From assembly GCA_016618085.1 (NCBI GenBank), contig JABLTG010000062.1:35312-99311 (forward strand): DNA of 64,000 nt, read 5' to 3'. Made by a program: the position numbers and the translations under genes. The notes below the pieces were generated by a model. That model was given only the letters and a program-made list of their open reading frames with translations. It searched no databases and had not been told where the DNA came from. Of the stretch, positions 9,001 to 18,841 are shown one piece after another. The DNA comes from Neovahlkampfia damariscottae. Taxonomy: Eukaryota; Heterolobosea; Selenaionea; Neovahlkampfiida; Neovahlkampfiidae. Numbering within the stretch: the first letter of the stretch is position 1; each line of letters starts with the position of its first letter.

Positions 9001-11935
9001 TGTCTTGAACTGATGCTTTGATTTTATAATTACCACTATGTTCGAGTTGGCATTGAAAGTTGATTGGTTTTGAAGTGGAATCTTTTTCAAATTTTTGAAT
9101 TGATTTTTCAACTTCTTTCTTATGTTTGTAACTGATTTCAACCAATTCCAAATCAACCTTTACATTTGAAACCGCAATTCCATTTATATTAGCCACAATC
9201 AAATCAACATCACAAACTTGATCACAAGAAATAACTCTTGATTTCATTTTTAAACCGACATAAACTTCAGCAGGATGAAAAATAATTGATGATGAAGAGT
9301 TTACAAGTTGATTGTTAATATCATAAACTGATGCGGTGGTATTCACATGAAAGGGCATGATAGGGGCATCTTTCAAACTTTTTAGTGAAATACCAACATA
9401 TCCTTCACCTGAATCATTCAAGGATAATGGATAATATCCAAAATCTTGAGTTTGACTGATGATATCATTAAAGGTGTACGAAATCCAACCATTTGGTTTA
9501 TAAATAGTAGGTGTCACAGTAGTAGCACAATTTACAGCACATAAAGACATTGGTCCACCACTGAAATAATTCGCTTTTATCTTCATCTGAGCTTTTTCAT
9601 TGATTAAATATAGTTTTGGAGCAATTTCTGTTGATGCTGTGAATTCTGGTTTTCTAAATTCTTGTACACAAAATGAATGAGTTTCAATAAAATCTTTTCC
9701 ATCTGAAAGTTTCAAAAAACAATCTCCCAAGTTCAAATTATCAGGAAGTGAAAGTTCAAAGTTAAAAGATCCATTTTCAGCAATTTCCAGTTTTGATTCA
9801 TAAAAACTATTTCTTTGAGAATCAAACGCTTCACAGATCAAACAATTAACTTTAGGATATTCCACTGAAAATGAAGATCCTTTTTTGACAATGTTTCTGA
9901 GATATCCTTTGATGTTCACCTTTTCATTTGGTAAATAAAGAGCTTTCTCATCAATCACAACAACATGAAGCCCATATTTTCTTTTTTGATTGTATTTTGT
10001 CAATACTACTGAACAATCATTTTTCCTTCGTGAAATAATAATTTTTTTTTCTTTATCTGCAGAAAATGAGACATAACCTTCTTTGGTAGAATAAATCTTG
10101 TCATATTCAAAGTCTGTCTCAATTAAAGAACCATCTTTTAAATTGGTACTCCAAGCATGAATTATTCCATTGTAGTAAATTTGATCAAGACTGATACAAG
10201 TTGATTGTATCCAAACTATTTTTCTGTATTGAGAAGGAAACCAAAAGTTTGGTTCAACGACTACTATCAATTGTCCTAAATTTTCATTTTTATGTTGTAA
10301 ATATTTTTGAAGTTCGATTGTTGTTTCATCATAACCAATTTTTGATTTTTGAACATTCAATGTTAAATCAACTACATGGGTTCCTAAATTTGATAAATGC
10401 TCATCCAAAGTTGATTTTGACAAATCTAAAAATGACAATTCGCTTAATTTTGAATATTTAGTAACATCAGCGTGATAAACTGAACATTTGATTTTTGAAA
10501 CTTTTTTTGTCCAAATTTGATATGTTGGAGGTCCTGTTGATGCATCATGGATCATTTTTCCTTCAGCAGCAATGAACTCAGTTGAATTTGAATCTGTGGG
10601 TGTGAAATAATATTCCCGTTTTTTCATAGTAGAACCATAGATATCAATCAATTTGGAACTGAAATCAATTTTATATTCTGTTCCAACTAAAAATTTGCCA
10701 GAGATATTAAGCCACAAAGAATAATTTTCATAACTAATTTGAACATCAATTCGTGGTGAAATAGAGATCATGTTCTTTTCAAAAATAGATTCATCAATTG
10801 GACGTGTCAATTGAATAGAGACACGTCCTGGTGCAGTATAACTCTCTGCTATAGTAAATTCAGTGTAAGTTCTGAATTGTGCTGATTTTGATTCTGTTGA
10901 ACATAAAACACCTTCCATTGATTGTATTCCAGGTAAAATTTGTAATTCAAAAGGATATCCAGCAGGTAATTCAGAGTCAACAGTGAACCAAACTCCATCA
11001 TGAGATTTAGGATCTTCAAGTAAAAATTTGATGTTTTCTTGAATATTTTTATATTGATTGTCAATATACATAAGTTTTACTTGGTCTCTTGTGAGCATTG
11101 ATAATGAATAATGAGTTAAACGAACAAGGCCTCCATCTACAAGTCTTACATGTTCTAGTAAATTTTCGACATCAATTTCTTGATCAAACTTCAAAAAGAA
11201 AATAGGTTTTGCACTGACTGAGATTCCAGAAGGAAAAATATCAATACATTTTGGTGAAGCTGTTGAAAATGAAAAATGATACATCTTTTGAAGCTCCATT
11301 TCCAATTCACTTTTAATTCCTTTTGGTATTGTAACTTGATAAGTTGTTGCTTTTCGAATTTCATGAGGTGTGAATTTTAAAATTTTTGGAGTTATCCATT
11401 TTATTTCTCCTTCAAGTTTTGGTGAAATTTTTAATGGATTTTTTTTCTTTCTGATGAATTCAAGAGTAGCAATCGGAACCATAGGTTGATTAAATATTAC
11501 AGTGATAAAAGTAACATCTTTGACTTGTTCTCCATCCGGAGTATGATTTAAAATTAATAATTCTTCTCCTCCTTCTGTAGGTCTCATAGGTGCTTGTAAT
11601 TTTTCTTTTGGTTTTGCAGGAAATTTAGCAAGTTCAATCTGACCTTTTTCAGGTCTCTTGATTGAATCATCTCTTTGAGTAAATGAATTTTCATTCTTAG
11701 AAGTTATTTGAAAATCAGGTAATTTTTTAAATATTGTTTGTGCTTCTTCTTTTGAAAGTTCCTGATGTTTTTTCTTTTCACTTTGCTCTTTTTGAATTTT
11801 TTTGAATTTTTCTGATGATAGAGACAGCAAAACATTGGACTTTGTTTTGTTTGTTATTTCAGATTTTTTCAAATGTACTTTGTCAAAAAAAGTTGATGCA
11901 CTCACCGTGAACAACTCGTTTACGGTTTTAAACAT
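6014..11935 (-). CDS. Alpha-2-macroglobulin-like protein, bacterial-type architecture, thioester lost
   Basis: An intronless 1973-aa member of the macroglobulin/complement superfamily. N-terminal Ig-like domains of the kind in bacterial YfhM/ECAM proteins are visible (TFITVIFNQPMVPIATLEF; KWITPKILKFTPHEIRKATTY). Then come macroglobulin beta-sandwich domains, a basic Ser/Arg-rich bait-like loop (around residues 1190-1250), the A2M block LPDTLTRYRIMAVASF, and an alpha/alpha TED domain with receptor-domain-like C-terminus. Where thioester members have GCxEQ, this protein reads WNFTESEC (1478-1485): the Cys is Glu and the Gln is Cys. The start at M11935 is fixed by a CCAAT box 14 nt upstream; from it there is no signal peptide or lipobox, so an intracellular or unconventionally exported inhibitor is possible. 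It is head-to-head with the Q-rich membrane gene. Confidence 0.85.
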   Translation of the reverse strand: MFKTVNELFTVSASTFFDKVHLKKSEITNKTKSNVLLSLSSEKFKKIQKEQSEKKKHQELSKEEAQTIFKKLPDFQITSKNENSFTQRDDSIKRPEKGQIELAKFPAKPKEKLQAPMRPTEGGEELLILNHTPDGEQVKDVTFITVIFNQPMVPIATLEFIRKKKNPLKISPKLEGEIKWITPKILKFTPHEIRKATTYQVTIPKGIKSELEMELQKMYHFSFSTASPKCIDIFPSGISVSAKPIFFLKFDQEIDVENLLEHVRLVDGGLVRLTHYSLSMLTRDQVKLMYIDNQYKNIQENIKFLLEDPKSHDGVWFTVDSELPAGYPFELQILPGIQSMEGVLCSTESKSAQFRTYTEFTIAESYTAPGRVSIQLTRPIDESIFEKNMISISPRIDVQISYENYSLWLNISGKFLVGTEYKIDFSSKLIDIYGSTMKKREYYFTPTDSNSTEFIAAEGKMIHDASTGPPTYQIWTKKVSKIKCSVYHADVTKYSKLSELSFLDLSKSTLDEHLSNLGTHVVDLTLNVQKSKIGYDETTIELQKYLQHKNENLGQLIVVVEPNFWFPSQYRKIVWIQSTCISLDQIYYNGIIHAWSTNLKDGSLIETDFEYDKIYSTKEGYVSFSADKEKKIIISRRKNDCSVVLTKYNQKRKYGLHVVVIDEKALYLPNEKVNIKGYLRNIVKKGSSFSVEYPKVNCLICEAFDSQRNSFYESKLEIAENGSFNFELSLPDNLNLGDCFLKLSDGKDFIETHSFCVQEFRKPEFTASTEIAPKLYLINEKAQMKIKANYFSGGPMSLCAVNCATTVTPTIYKPNGWISYTFNDIISQTQDFGYYPLSLNDSGEGYVGISLKSLKDAPIMPFHVNTTASVYDINNQLVNSSSSIIFHPAEVYVGLKMKSRVISCDQVCDVDLIVANINGIAVSNVKVDLELVEISYKHKKEVEKSIQKFEKDSTSKPINFQCQLEHSGNYKIKASVQDKKGNKNCTSVTFYVDSNNNDNVFEPAPEILMIANKEEYVIDETAEIYLQSPFKKSHVQLLVLGDDVIKSETLTLDSPSYLLKIKITKEMIPNFAVVVSIFENSEKKKTMFASLNLKVLPVESHLHVSINQDNNQLKPGEETIIEVEVLDYQKKSVEGADVLLMIVDDAVLHLGNYKLKNPLDHFLSRSIKASQRSSREFIDFIDSSSSIQLKESLQNFNNRRHIYSKKRQSGGFPFFGTSISKEVSFEEFDDHDSEHEHMTVGGLLTEKQEKTEKLEVRTNFYPVAAFEASTFTDKEGKVKVKIKLPDTLTRYRIMAVASFKECYFGTTESNFTVSLPFMIRPMLPRFLNVGDENVQIPVVVENQSDEDIEIDLAARSFNLDFEKEIGYNLKIKKDSRDVVCFTVKPCKHGIAKMQFGAILKGGIYSDAVEKQFKVLTPATSESFAIYGEIDDDNIVIQPIQPPETDEVFKETGGLEISTSSTAAQTLTDAVISLDESDWNFTESECSSILGILALKDVISLYKIKSLPSEKDIDSFINKKIKNICKYQNLSGGWSFLPNYLNSGINDPFVSCFAGYTLFFCKKSGYSVDDDVISRSFQYLNNFDSCSTKNFSSIFISFFNPKIINTLTAFAQYALTFHEKCDKSDLLKKSHNLFKKCDTKNILMEGLSFLLYTLDYCDPKDKLIPTIHAYLMKSVNETGKSARFVEKVESNGFLILQSNIRTDAIIMNTLISVDPTNYLIPKIAQGLLERRIGGKWNSSQENCFILTSMKKYLDTYEKEIPNFKTNVWFGDSYGGSLEFKNKSLDSKQLLIPMEDLLKENSSNLTLEKKGIGRLYYRLVMSYSPLNLNLKPCDFGFLIERKYYNQNKKEIIKDKKGRYHFNIGETINIRISIVTDSLKYHVALIDKIPGGFEPFNPFLERKGSIHSFSKWFQYQNIRDERVEVFTDCLWPGIKELNYCGNCTIKGDYIVLPCVAKEMYTPEIFGRSSTDYVIIE

Positions 11936-11949
11936 GTTGAATTGATTTA

Positions 11950-11954
11950 ATTGG
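11950..11954 (-). promoter_or_regulatory. CCAAT box deciding the A2M start
   Basis: CCAAT on the minus strand, 14 nt upstream of the ATG at 11935. It excludes the longer GTG-initiated reading, whose extra residues could be mistaken for a leader. The A2M/membrane-gene spacer also has an ATTGG box at 12223-12227 for the plus-strand gene. Confidence 0.5.
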
Positions 11955-12256
11955 TGGAGGAGTTCTATTCTAAATTTAATCTTCTCAATTCTCACAAAGT
12001 AAACTTGAATTTTTAAAACAATACCCACTCAGCAAGTCTTTCAGTTCCAAAATAGCATTATCAGCATACTACTTCAATTGCTATTTTGAGACAGATTTCT
12101 AATTGGTTGAAAAATTTGTCGTTAGGGATTTTCAATACATTTCAAGGAAATAGAATGAAAAAATTGCAGAATTGAATGTTCTTCATATTTGATTGGGTAG
12201 ACATATTTAAATGTCGCACTTCATTGGTTGAATTTCATCAACAAAAAAACAACAAA

Positions 12257-12972
12257 ATGGTACTCTTTGGCGCTCCTGTTCTAGAACCAAATACGTCAAT
12301 AGTAAGAACAACAACATACTAAAAAAAAAGATCATTTGTATTGTTTCATTTTTACTTCCTGGCGTCGCTCAAATAATTGCTGGAGCGATTGCTAAGCCAG
12401 TAGACAACGCAGCTATCATGGTAGGAATATCAATGATTGTTGTAAATCTTCTTTTATGGCTACTTTCAAGTTTTATTGTAGCAATATTGGCTTTAATTGT
12501 TTCTGTCTTCGGGGTTCTCACATTTGGTATTGGATTTGTGCTTTATCCATTTGTGTTTGTTGGTTACCTCGCTCCATTTATTGTTTACCCATGGTCAATT
12601 ATCTGGGGTATCAACTGTTATCTCAAATCAAATGCAGCACCTATCCCTTCACAAGCATCTGTTACTGAAAACCCACAACAACCTCAACAAGTTCCTCAAC
12701 AAAACTATGAGCAACAACCTCAACAACAACAACAAGACTTTCAACAACAACAACAACAACAACAATTCCAACAAGGAATTCCTCAACAAGACTTTCAACA
12801 ACCTCAACAAAACATGCAACAACCACAATTCCAACAAGAAATTCCTCAACAAGACTTTCAACAATTCCAAGGCATTCCGCAACAAGACTTTCAACAACCA
12901 CAACCTCAACAAATCTATGAGCAACCTCAACAAGACTTTCAACAACAAGGAATCCCTCAACAAGACCAATAA
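12257..12972 (+). CDS. Small multi-pass membrane protein with Gln-rich repeat tail
   Basis: Exon 1 (12257-12301) encodes MVLFGAPVLEPNTSI. A 29-nt intron (12302-12330, with TACTAA) follows, and exon 2 continues in frame as IICIVSFLLPGVAQII. The protein has about three hydrophobic segments in its first 135 residues, including a second-half stretch VLYPFVFVGYLAPFIVYPWS, and then a cytosol-like tail of Q/P repeats (units such as IPQQDFQQ and QFQQ) to the stop at 12972. I do not recognise the family; function unknown. A box at 12223-12227 (ATTGG) lies 29 nt before the ATG. It shares a roughly 320-bp promoter region with the A2M gene and has a paralog at 15580. Confidence 0.7.
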
Positions 12973-13092
12973 AAACTAGTTGTATTTAACTTTTTATCAT
13001 TTTTTTTTGGTTCATTATTTTCAAAGTATTAATATTAACCTTTGTTTTTTCTTTTTTTACTCCATCTACTGATGATATCAGGTTCAGTTTCT

Positions 13093-14284
13093 TCAAGAAT
13101 ATTTGAGAAAATTCACAAATCTTTTTTTTTTTGATTTTGAATCAGTTTTAGCATTGTAACAAATGGCTGCATATTCTGGACCGAAAATAGCTTTAGTTTC
13201 TTTAAGTAATACAAAGGTATGAAAAAACTGTTTCCCAAGTTCTTTTGGACGTGTAGTAGAACAAGAAATAAAAAAACTTTCTTTTCTTCTCCACCAAATA
13301 AGAAGCATTGTCAGGACCACCAAGTTGACCAGCGTCAATAATGTATGTATATGCACCAAAAGGAACTAATTTATCAACTGCTCTCATTATTGCTTCATGG
13401 TATGTAAAATTTTCTTCTTTAAAATTTTTGTAAATTTTTGAATCTTCAAAAACTATACAAAAAACAAATCCTTTTTCATCTACAATCTTCTATGAAGTAA
13501 TGCCAGTTTTACATTCTTTTTTATCATTCTTTTTTTTTAATCCTCGACCAGTCCACTTCCAAGCATCATCATCCAAACTGAGAATCAAAAATGGTATCCA
13601 ATAGTCTTTTGATAAATGATGAAACTTCTCTTCTGCCTTTTCGAAATCAATATGAAGGTAATGATTAATAAAATGATATTTTTTTTTTGACATTATTCCT
13701 TGAAAAAATTCATTTCCAAAAATTCCTGTTGAATCATGTTTCCAATAATTCTCCGACTTCATGATTCTCACAAGACCTTTCACAAAATATATAATTAGTC
13801 AAAACCATATAGATTCTTCTGTAACTTGAATCAACTGTTTTGATTTTGTTGTGACATTTTTGTTTTTCAAGTTCAAATTTGTTGCTTCCAAAATATTGTG
13901 AACAAAAGGTGTAAAAAACCTTTTGAAAACTGTATCAATTGAGTATTTTGTAAACCGTTAGCTTTACAAGTTGGACCTGAGTGAACATCTGTTTTGGCAT
14001 ATTTTTTTGAATAATCATAATCTGGAGTGATAGAAACCCCAACTGTTTTAAAACTTCAGAAAGAGTAATACCATAAGTTTTCTCCTGCCTGGTACCTAAA
14101 AAAATAAAAACTCTTTTCTGGTTGTTTTTTGGAGATTGATGTTTGATGGTTTCTTCTTCATTCTCTTCATCAAACAAAACCTCTTTCTCTTCTTCTTCTT
14201 CTGATGAACTGTCATAGGTATCTAATTCATCATCGTAAAATAATCTTCAAATTGAATTTTCTTTGGGTTTTGACTCATGTCCAT
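13093..14284 (-). pseudogene. Decayed piggyBac-like (DDE_Tnp_1_7) transposase
   Basis: Minus-strand remnants in at least three frames. The N-terminus is Ser/Glu-rich (DSSSEEEEEKEVLF), as is common in piggyBac-type proteins. The core contains the block SKKKYHFINHYLHIDF, a first catalytic-Asp-like LSLDDDAWKWTGRG, then KIVDEKGFVFCIVF and YTYIIDAGQLGGPDNASYL (second Asp), then a TTRPKELGK block. Stops and frameshifts interrupt it near 13490, 13260 and 14220. An ATTGG-containing promoter-like segment precedes the ATG at about 14284. It sits between the two copies of the A2M/membrane gene unit. Assignment rests on order of motifs; no clear terminal repeats were found. Confidence 0.55.
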
Positions 14285-14462
14285 CTTCTCATTAACCAAC
14301 CACTAAATTTTGATGATTAGCCAATTTTTCCAAAAATAAAAAGCACGGACTAAAAAATTAAAACTCAAAAATTGTTTGCATTAATCTAAAGAATGTTTGG
14401 GACAGTATTATTTTTACATTGGAAGAACTTTTTTTTTTCTTGTGAAAAATGAGAACTCAATC

Positions 14463-15175
14463 GGATATATTTTCATTCAAAACGACCAAAGGATTATAAA
14501 ACACAAATAAAATTAGATATTCTTATTGGTCATTCTTCAATAGAATCTAATTTTCTGTTACATTCAGAACACATTAAACATCGTCAAAGAACCAAAGGAA
14601 TAGAAAACGTTTTATTTTACCAAAGTGCACAATATGATAAAACTTTTTAATTGATCTGAGTTATTCAATGATGACGTAATCTGTTGCTTCTTATGAGCAT
14701 TCATAATGAATAATGAGTTAAACGAACAAGTCTATCTACAAGTCTTACATGTTCTAGTAAATTTTCGACATCAATTTCTTGATCAAACTTCAAAAAGAAA
14801 ATAGGTTTTGCACTGACTGAGATTCTAGAAGGAAAAATATCAATACATTTTGGTGAAGCTGTTGAAAATGAAAAATGATACATCTTTTGAAGCTCCATTT
14901 CCAATTCACTTTGGTATTGTTTGTTGCTTTTCGAATTTCATTAGGTCTTGATTGAATCATCTCTTTGAGTAAAGAAATTTTCAATCTTAGAGCTTATTTG
15001 AAAATCAGGGAATGATTTTTTATTGTTAGTGCTTCTTTTGAGAGTTCTTGATGTTTTTTCTTTTCATTTTTTTGAATATTTCTGACAGAGAACATTGGAT
15101 TTTGTTTTGTTTGTTATTTCAGATTTTTTCAAATCCACTTTGTCAAAAAAAGTTGACCATGAACACGTTCTCACA
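14463..15175 (-). pseudogene. A2M pseudogene, second copy with large internal deletions
   Basis: This stretch aligns by eye with the intact A2M locus: 14471-14700 matches the 3' flank and end (5908-6045), then it jumps to 11093 and continues near-identically to about 11368, skips to about 11654, and continues to the gene start. About 5.0 kb and 0.29 kb of the parent are therefore missing. The surviving reading (FDQEIDVENLLEHVRLVD and flanks) is frameshifted. It lies in the same orientation as the parent and upstream of the second membrane gene, so it marks a tandem duplication of the whole divergent pair. Confidence 0.8.
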
Positions 15176-15579
15176 CCAAATTGGCCAAAAATTTTTTACC
15201 TATTTTATGCATTTTTCAGCCTTTTCATTGGTCTATTTCCCTCTTTGTTGAAGTTTTGATTTTTTTCATTGGTTACCTTTGTCAATTTTTTATTTTTAAA
15301 TTTTGCCAACTTGGTCTGAAAACGCAATAAAGGTTTTAAAAAAATTGAAATTTAGTGGATGGTCACAAATGTACACTTCAATTGCTATTTTAAGAAAGAT
15401 CTCCAATTGGTTGAAAATTTGTTGTCGTTGGGAATTTTTCAAAGCATTTCAAAGAATACAAAGAAATAATTATGGAATCATCAACGTTGATTTTTCTTTG
15501 GATTTGATTGGATAAAGAAAATGATAAATGTGGCACTTCATTGGTTGAATTGAATTCACATCAACAAAGAAACAACAAA

Positions 15580-16495
15580 ATGGTACTCTTTGGCGCTCCT
15601 GTTCTAGAACCAAATACTTCAATAGTAAGACAACAATTTTCTAAAAACAAAAGATTATTTGTATTGTTTCATTTCTCCTTCCTGGCTTTGCTCAAATAAT
15701 TGCTGGAGCGATTGCTAAGCCAGTAGACAACGCAGCTATCATAGTAGGAATATCAATGATTGTTGTAAATCTTCTTTTATGGTTATTTTCAAGTTTAATT
15801 GTAGTATTATTGACTGTGATTGTTACTATCGTAGGCACTTTCACATTTGGGCTTGGATATTTGCTTTATCCATTTGTTTTGGTTGGTTACCTTGCTCCAT
15901 TTATTGTGTATCCATGGTCAATTATCTGGGGTATCAACTGTTATCTCAAATCAAATGAGAAAGCACCTGTTCCTTCACAAGCATCTGTTACTGAAAACCC
16001 ACAACAACCTCAACAAGTTCCTCAACAAAACTATGAGCAACAACCTCAACCTCAACAACAACAACAAGACTTTCAACAACAACAACAACAACAACAATTC
16101 CAACAAGGAATTCCTCAACAAGACTTTCAACAACCTCAACAAAACATGCAACAACCACAATTCCAACAAGAAATTCCTCAACAAGACTTTCAACAATTCC
16201 AAGGCATTCCGCAACAAGACTTTCAACAANNNNNNNNNNNNNNNNNNNNNNNNNNNNNNNNNNNNNNNNNNNNNNNNNNNNNNNNNNNNNNNNNNNNNNN
16301 NNNNNNNNNNNNNNNNNNNNNNNNNNCCAACAAGGAATTCCTCAACAAGACTTTCAACAACCTCAACAAAACATGCAACAACCACAATTCCAACAAGAAA
16401 TTCCTCAACAAGACTTTCAACAATTCCAAGGCATTCCGCAACAAGACTTTCAACAATCACAACCTCAACAAATCTATCAGCAACAACACCAATAA
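15580..16495 (+). CDS. Paralog of the Q-rich membrane protein (interrupted by an assembly gap)
   Basis: Same structure as the gene at 12257: exon 1 (15580-15624) gives the same 15 residues, a 29-nt intron (15625-15653) sits at the identical position, and exon 2 keeps the hydrophobic segments with many conservative changes (VVLLTVIVTIVGTFTFG). The tail is the same Q/P repeat, followed by 97 Ns and a second near-identical repeat block that ends QSQPQQIYQQQHQ and TAA at 16495. The frame after the gap differs from that before it, so the true gap length cannot be 97 nt if the gene is intact. ATTGG at 15540-15544 lies upstream. Confidence 0.65.
16230..16326. other. Assembly gap (97 N) in the Q-rich repeat
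   Basis: A run of 97 Ns. The sequence before and after it carries the same repeat block, so the gap is a tandem-repeat collapse. A gap length congruent to 2 modulo 3 (for example 95 or 98) would keep the flanking Q/P reading frames together. Confidence 0.9.
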
Positions 16496-16711
16496 AAGCT
16501 GCTTGTATTTAACTTTTTCTCATTTTTTTTGGATTTTCTCTACCAACAAAAATTATTATGAATCAAAAACCAAGCCATACCTCAGGAAGATCTACTACAG
16601 AAGAGCAAATTTTTTGAGTTTCATTGGTGTACGATATTTTTGACAATCTCAACTTTTTTCATCTCATCATTCGAAAATGTTTGTCAAGAGATTTGATTCA
16701 AAAAAAAAAGG

Positions 16712-16800
16712 CCTCTTTGACTTGTTCTCCATCTAGAGTATGATTTAAAATTCATGATTCTTTTGGTTTGATTTTATTATTATTACTTTTTCTTTTGGTT
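16712..16800 (-). pseudogene. Third A2M fragment
   Basis: CTTTGACTTGTTCTCCATC and the following bases match 11516-11560 of the A2M gene, and a weaker match continues to TTTTTCTTTTGGTTT (parent about 11600). This segment is exactly one that the 14463-15175 pseudogene has lost, and it is in the same orientation. It is a further relic of the duplication, lying beyond the second membrane gene. Confidence 0.6.
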
Positions 16801-16839
16801 TAATTTTAAGTATTCCTACACCAATCAGATTATCTGAAA

Positions 16840-17465
16840 CAATATGAACTCTCTAACAAAAAGGAGTGAAGGCAAAATTTCGGTTTGACGTTGAAGGTGT
16901 TGAAAATATGTTGATCAACAACGCCTTTGATGCATAATTTACCAGATCCATTGAAAAGATAGAGGATGGTTATCACTTTGTGATTGTGAAAATTACAAAC
17001 ATCTCTCAAAATAATATTAAATTCCAAAAACATTTGGAGATTGGTGATGATTCTTTTTCTGAACGAAATGTACATCTTGCTGCGCTCTATTCCAGATGGA
17101 ACAAAGATATATTTGAAGGTTCTTTTATTTCTAATGAATAAAATGGTTTGATGTTGAAAGCAATCTTTGGTGGAAAAATTGACAGATTTTTAAAAGAAAT
17201 TTTATTGGAAAAATCCACATGTTTGACACAAAAATTTCCTCAAAAAACTGGTTTTCCACAAAAATTTCTGTAATTTTTTCAATTTCCTCTTGAGTTTTTA
17301 TTTCACATGTACCCAATTTTTTGCAGTTGACATCGATGAGGAAAATAACACGATTTTTTCCACTGATGTAAAAAAAGCGATAAGCCAAACAGAAAAAGGA
17401 AAATCTTTTCAAATGGATTTGCAAGATCAAGAAAAAGAAGCAAAACAAAAAAAAGTAAAATAACT
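16840..17465 (+). pseudogene. Unrecognised coding relic
   Basis: Plus-strand coding-like pieces in broken frames: VEGVENMLINNAFDA, then after a stop IEKIEDGYHFVIVKITNISQ and GDDSFSERNVHLAALYSRW, another stop, KAIFGGKIDRFLKEILLEKS, and finally DIDEENNTIFSTDVKKAISQ after an acceptor-like TTTTTTGCAG. The composition looks like former protein sequence, not spacer. I do not recognise the family. It may have arrived with the duplicated block to its left. Confidence 0.35.
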
Positions 17466-17605
17466 TCAACAAAGAAATAAAAATCCAATGACCACAATGT
17501 TGCTCAACTGTATTAAGACATTCAAAAATCATAGTCTTTTTTTTCTTCATTTGTTTGGTATTCTACCATATATCATAGTTCAATATAAAAATAAGTGAAA
17601 TGAAA

Positions 17606-18703
17606 TCAATAATCAAAGTTGATATTTTTCAAATAAACCTTACATAATTCTTCACTGTAATCCCATAGTTCATTTGCCAATTTCTCATTTCTTGCCAATG
17701 AATTTGGTTCCTTTAAATTATTATCTTGAAAATATTTTCCACTAATTTCTTCAACTTCAATTGAAGAAGCCAAATATAAAGTTGTCTGACTTCCTTCAAA
17801 TATTGTTTTAAAAAATGTTGGTTCCAAAATTGGAGCGACAATTTTATAGACAATTCCAAATTCATCTTTCCCGATTCCAGTTGAAATATTTCCAGGATGT
17901 AATGAATTACATCTAACTCCGTATTTGTGATATAATTTGTGAATTTGAGATGATGTAAGAACATTGAATAATTTTGAAGCACCATATTGAATGAGTGGAA
18001 TGGAAGTTCCTTTTGATGGTTCAAAGAAATCTTTTATATTTATTGTTTCTCCTTTGACAAATGTATGTCCATGAGACGCTAAAATGATGATTTTTCCTTT
18101 TGATTCAATCATGAATTTCATCAGCAACTTTAAGATTTAAAAATGTATTATTTAGTTACTCGAAGTAATAAATAATGGGATAAATGATTAATTCCAACCA
18201 TTTTTTCAACTCCTTGTTTCGTCAAATCTTTCATTGACATAACATTCAAATAACCTGCGTTTGTGATCAAAATGTCGATTTTTAAATTTAATTTTTTGAA
18301 GTTTTCAACACTTGAAACAACCGAATTTAGGTCTGAAAGATCAATTTTTAAAAATGTTAACTTTTAAAAATGAGTTAATTTTTTTGTTTTTACTTTTGAA
18401 TTTGGAGCTTCTTTTTGAATTTCTTCCATTACAATTTTTGTTTTTTTTTCATTTCTGCAAGCAAATATGATATCAGCACCCATTTTTGCGAGATTCAAAG
18501 CAGTACATTGTCCAATACCATCACTTGCGCCTGTGTGTATTTTTTTTTTAAATTTTTTTTTTTTAACCTGTGATAAAGACAGATTTTCCTTTCAATGAAA
18601 CGGATAAATCAGTAAAGGGTGCTTCCACAAAAACTTTTCGACAAATTTTATAGGTAATAAACAAAAAGGCAATAACACCAACTACAACAGTCAACAAACT
18701 CAT
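17606..18703 (-). CDS. Short-chain dehydrogenase/reductase, membrane-anchored (retinol dehydrogenase-like)
   Basis: An NAD(P)-dependent oxidoreductase with a Rossmann fold. The N-terminal hydrophobic segment (LLTVVVGVIAFLFITYKI) should anchor it in a membrane. The cofactor motif TGASDGIG spans intron 1 (18531-18567), NAG follows in exon 3, the catalytic Ser lies in ILASHGH, and YGASK gives the Tyr and Lys. Two more small introns occur near 18360-18392 and 18127-18157. After splicing the length is about 310 aa, usual for this group; the substrate cannot be read from sequence. The ATG at 18703 is 10 nt from an ATTGG box (18714-18718). It is divergent from the ClC gene with a 138-bp spacer. Confidence 0.8.
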
Positions 18704-18826
18704 AAAAATTTGACCAATGAAATAGAATCGGATAATTTATTTCCACCAATTTGAAATCAAACTTCTTTTTATTTTTAAATTAGTTTATGTGATTTTTTAA
18801 TGATTCTTTGAATTCGAAACATCCAT

Positions 18827-18831
18827 CCAAT
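18827..18831 (+). promoter_or_regulatory. CCAAT box of the ClC gene
   Basis: CCAATCA 10 nt before the ATG at 18842. A second CCAAT at 18714-18718 (ATTGG on the minus strand) serves the divergent SDR gene. The 138-bp spacer is therefore a two-box divergent promoter. Confidence 0.5.
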
Positions 18832-18841
18832 CAAATCACCA

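Noticed and set aside
12649-12979. Long Leu-, Val- or Asn-rich readings opposite or beside the Q-rich repeat
   Set aside because: They are frame shadows of CAA repeats and lack promoter boxes or domain sense.
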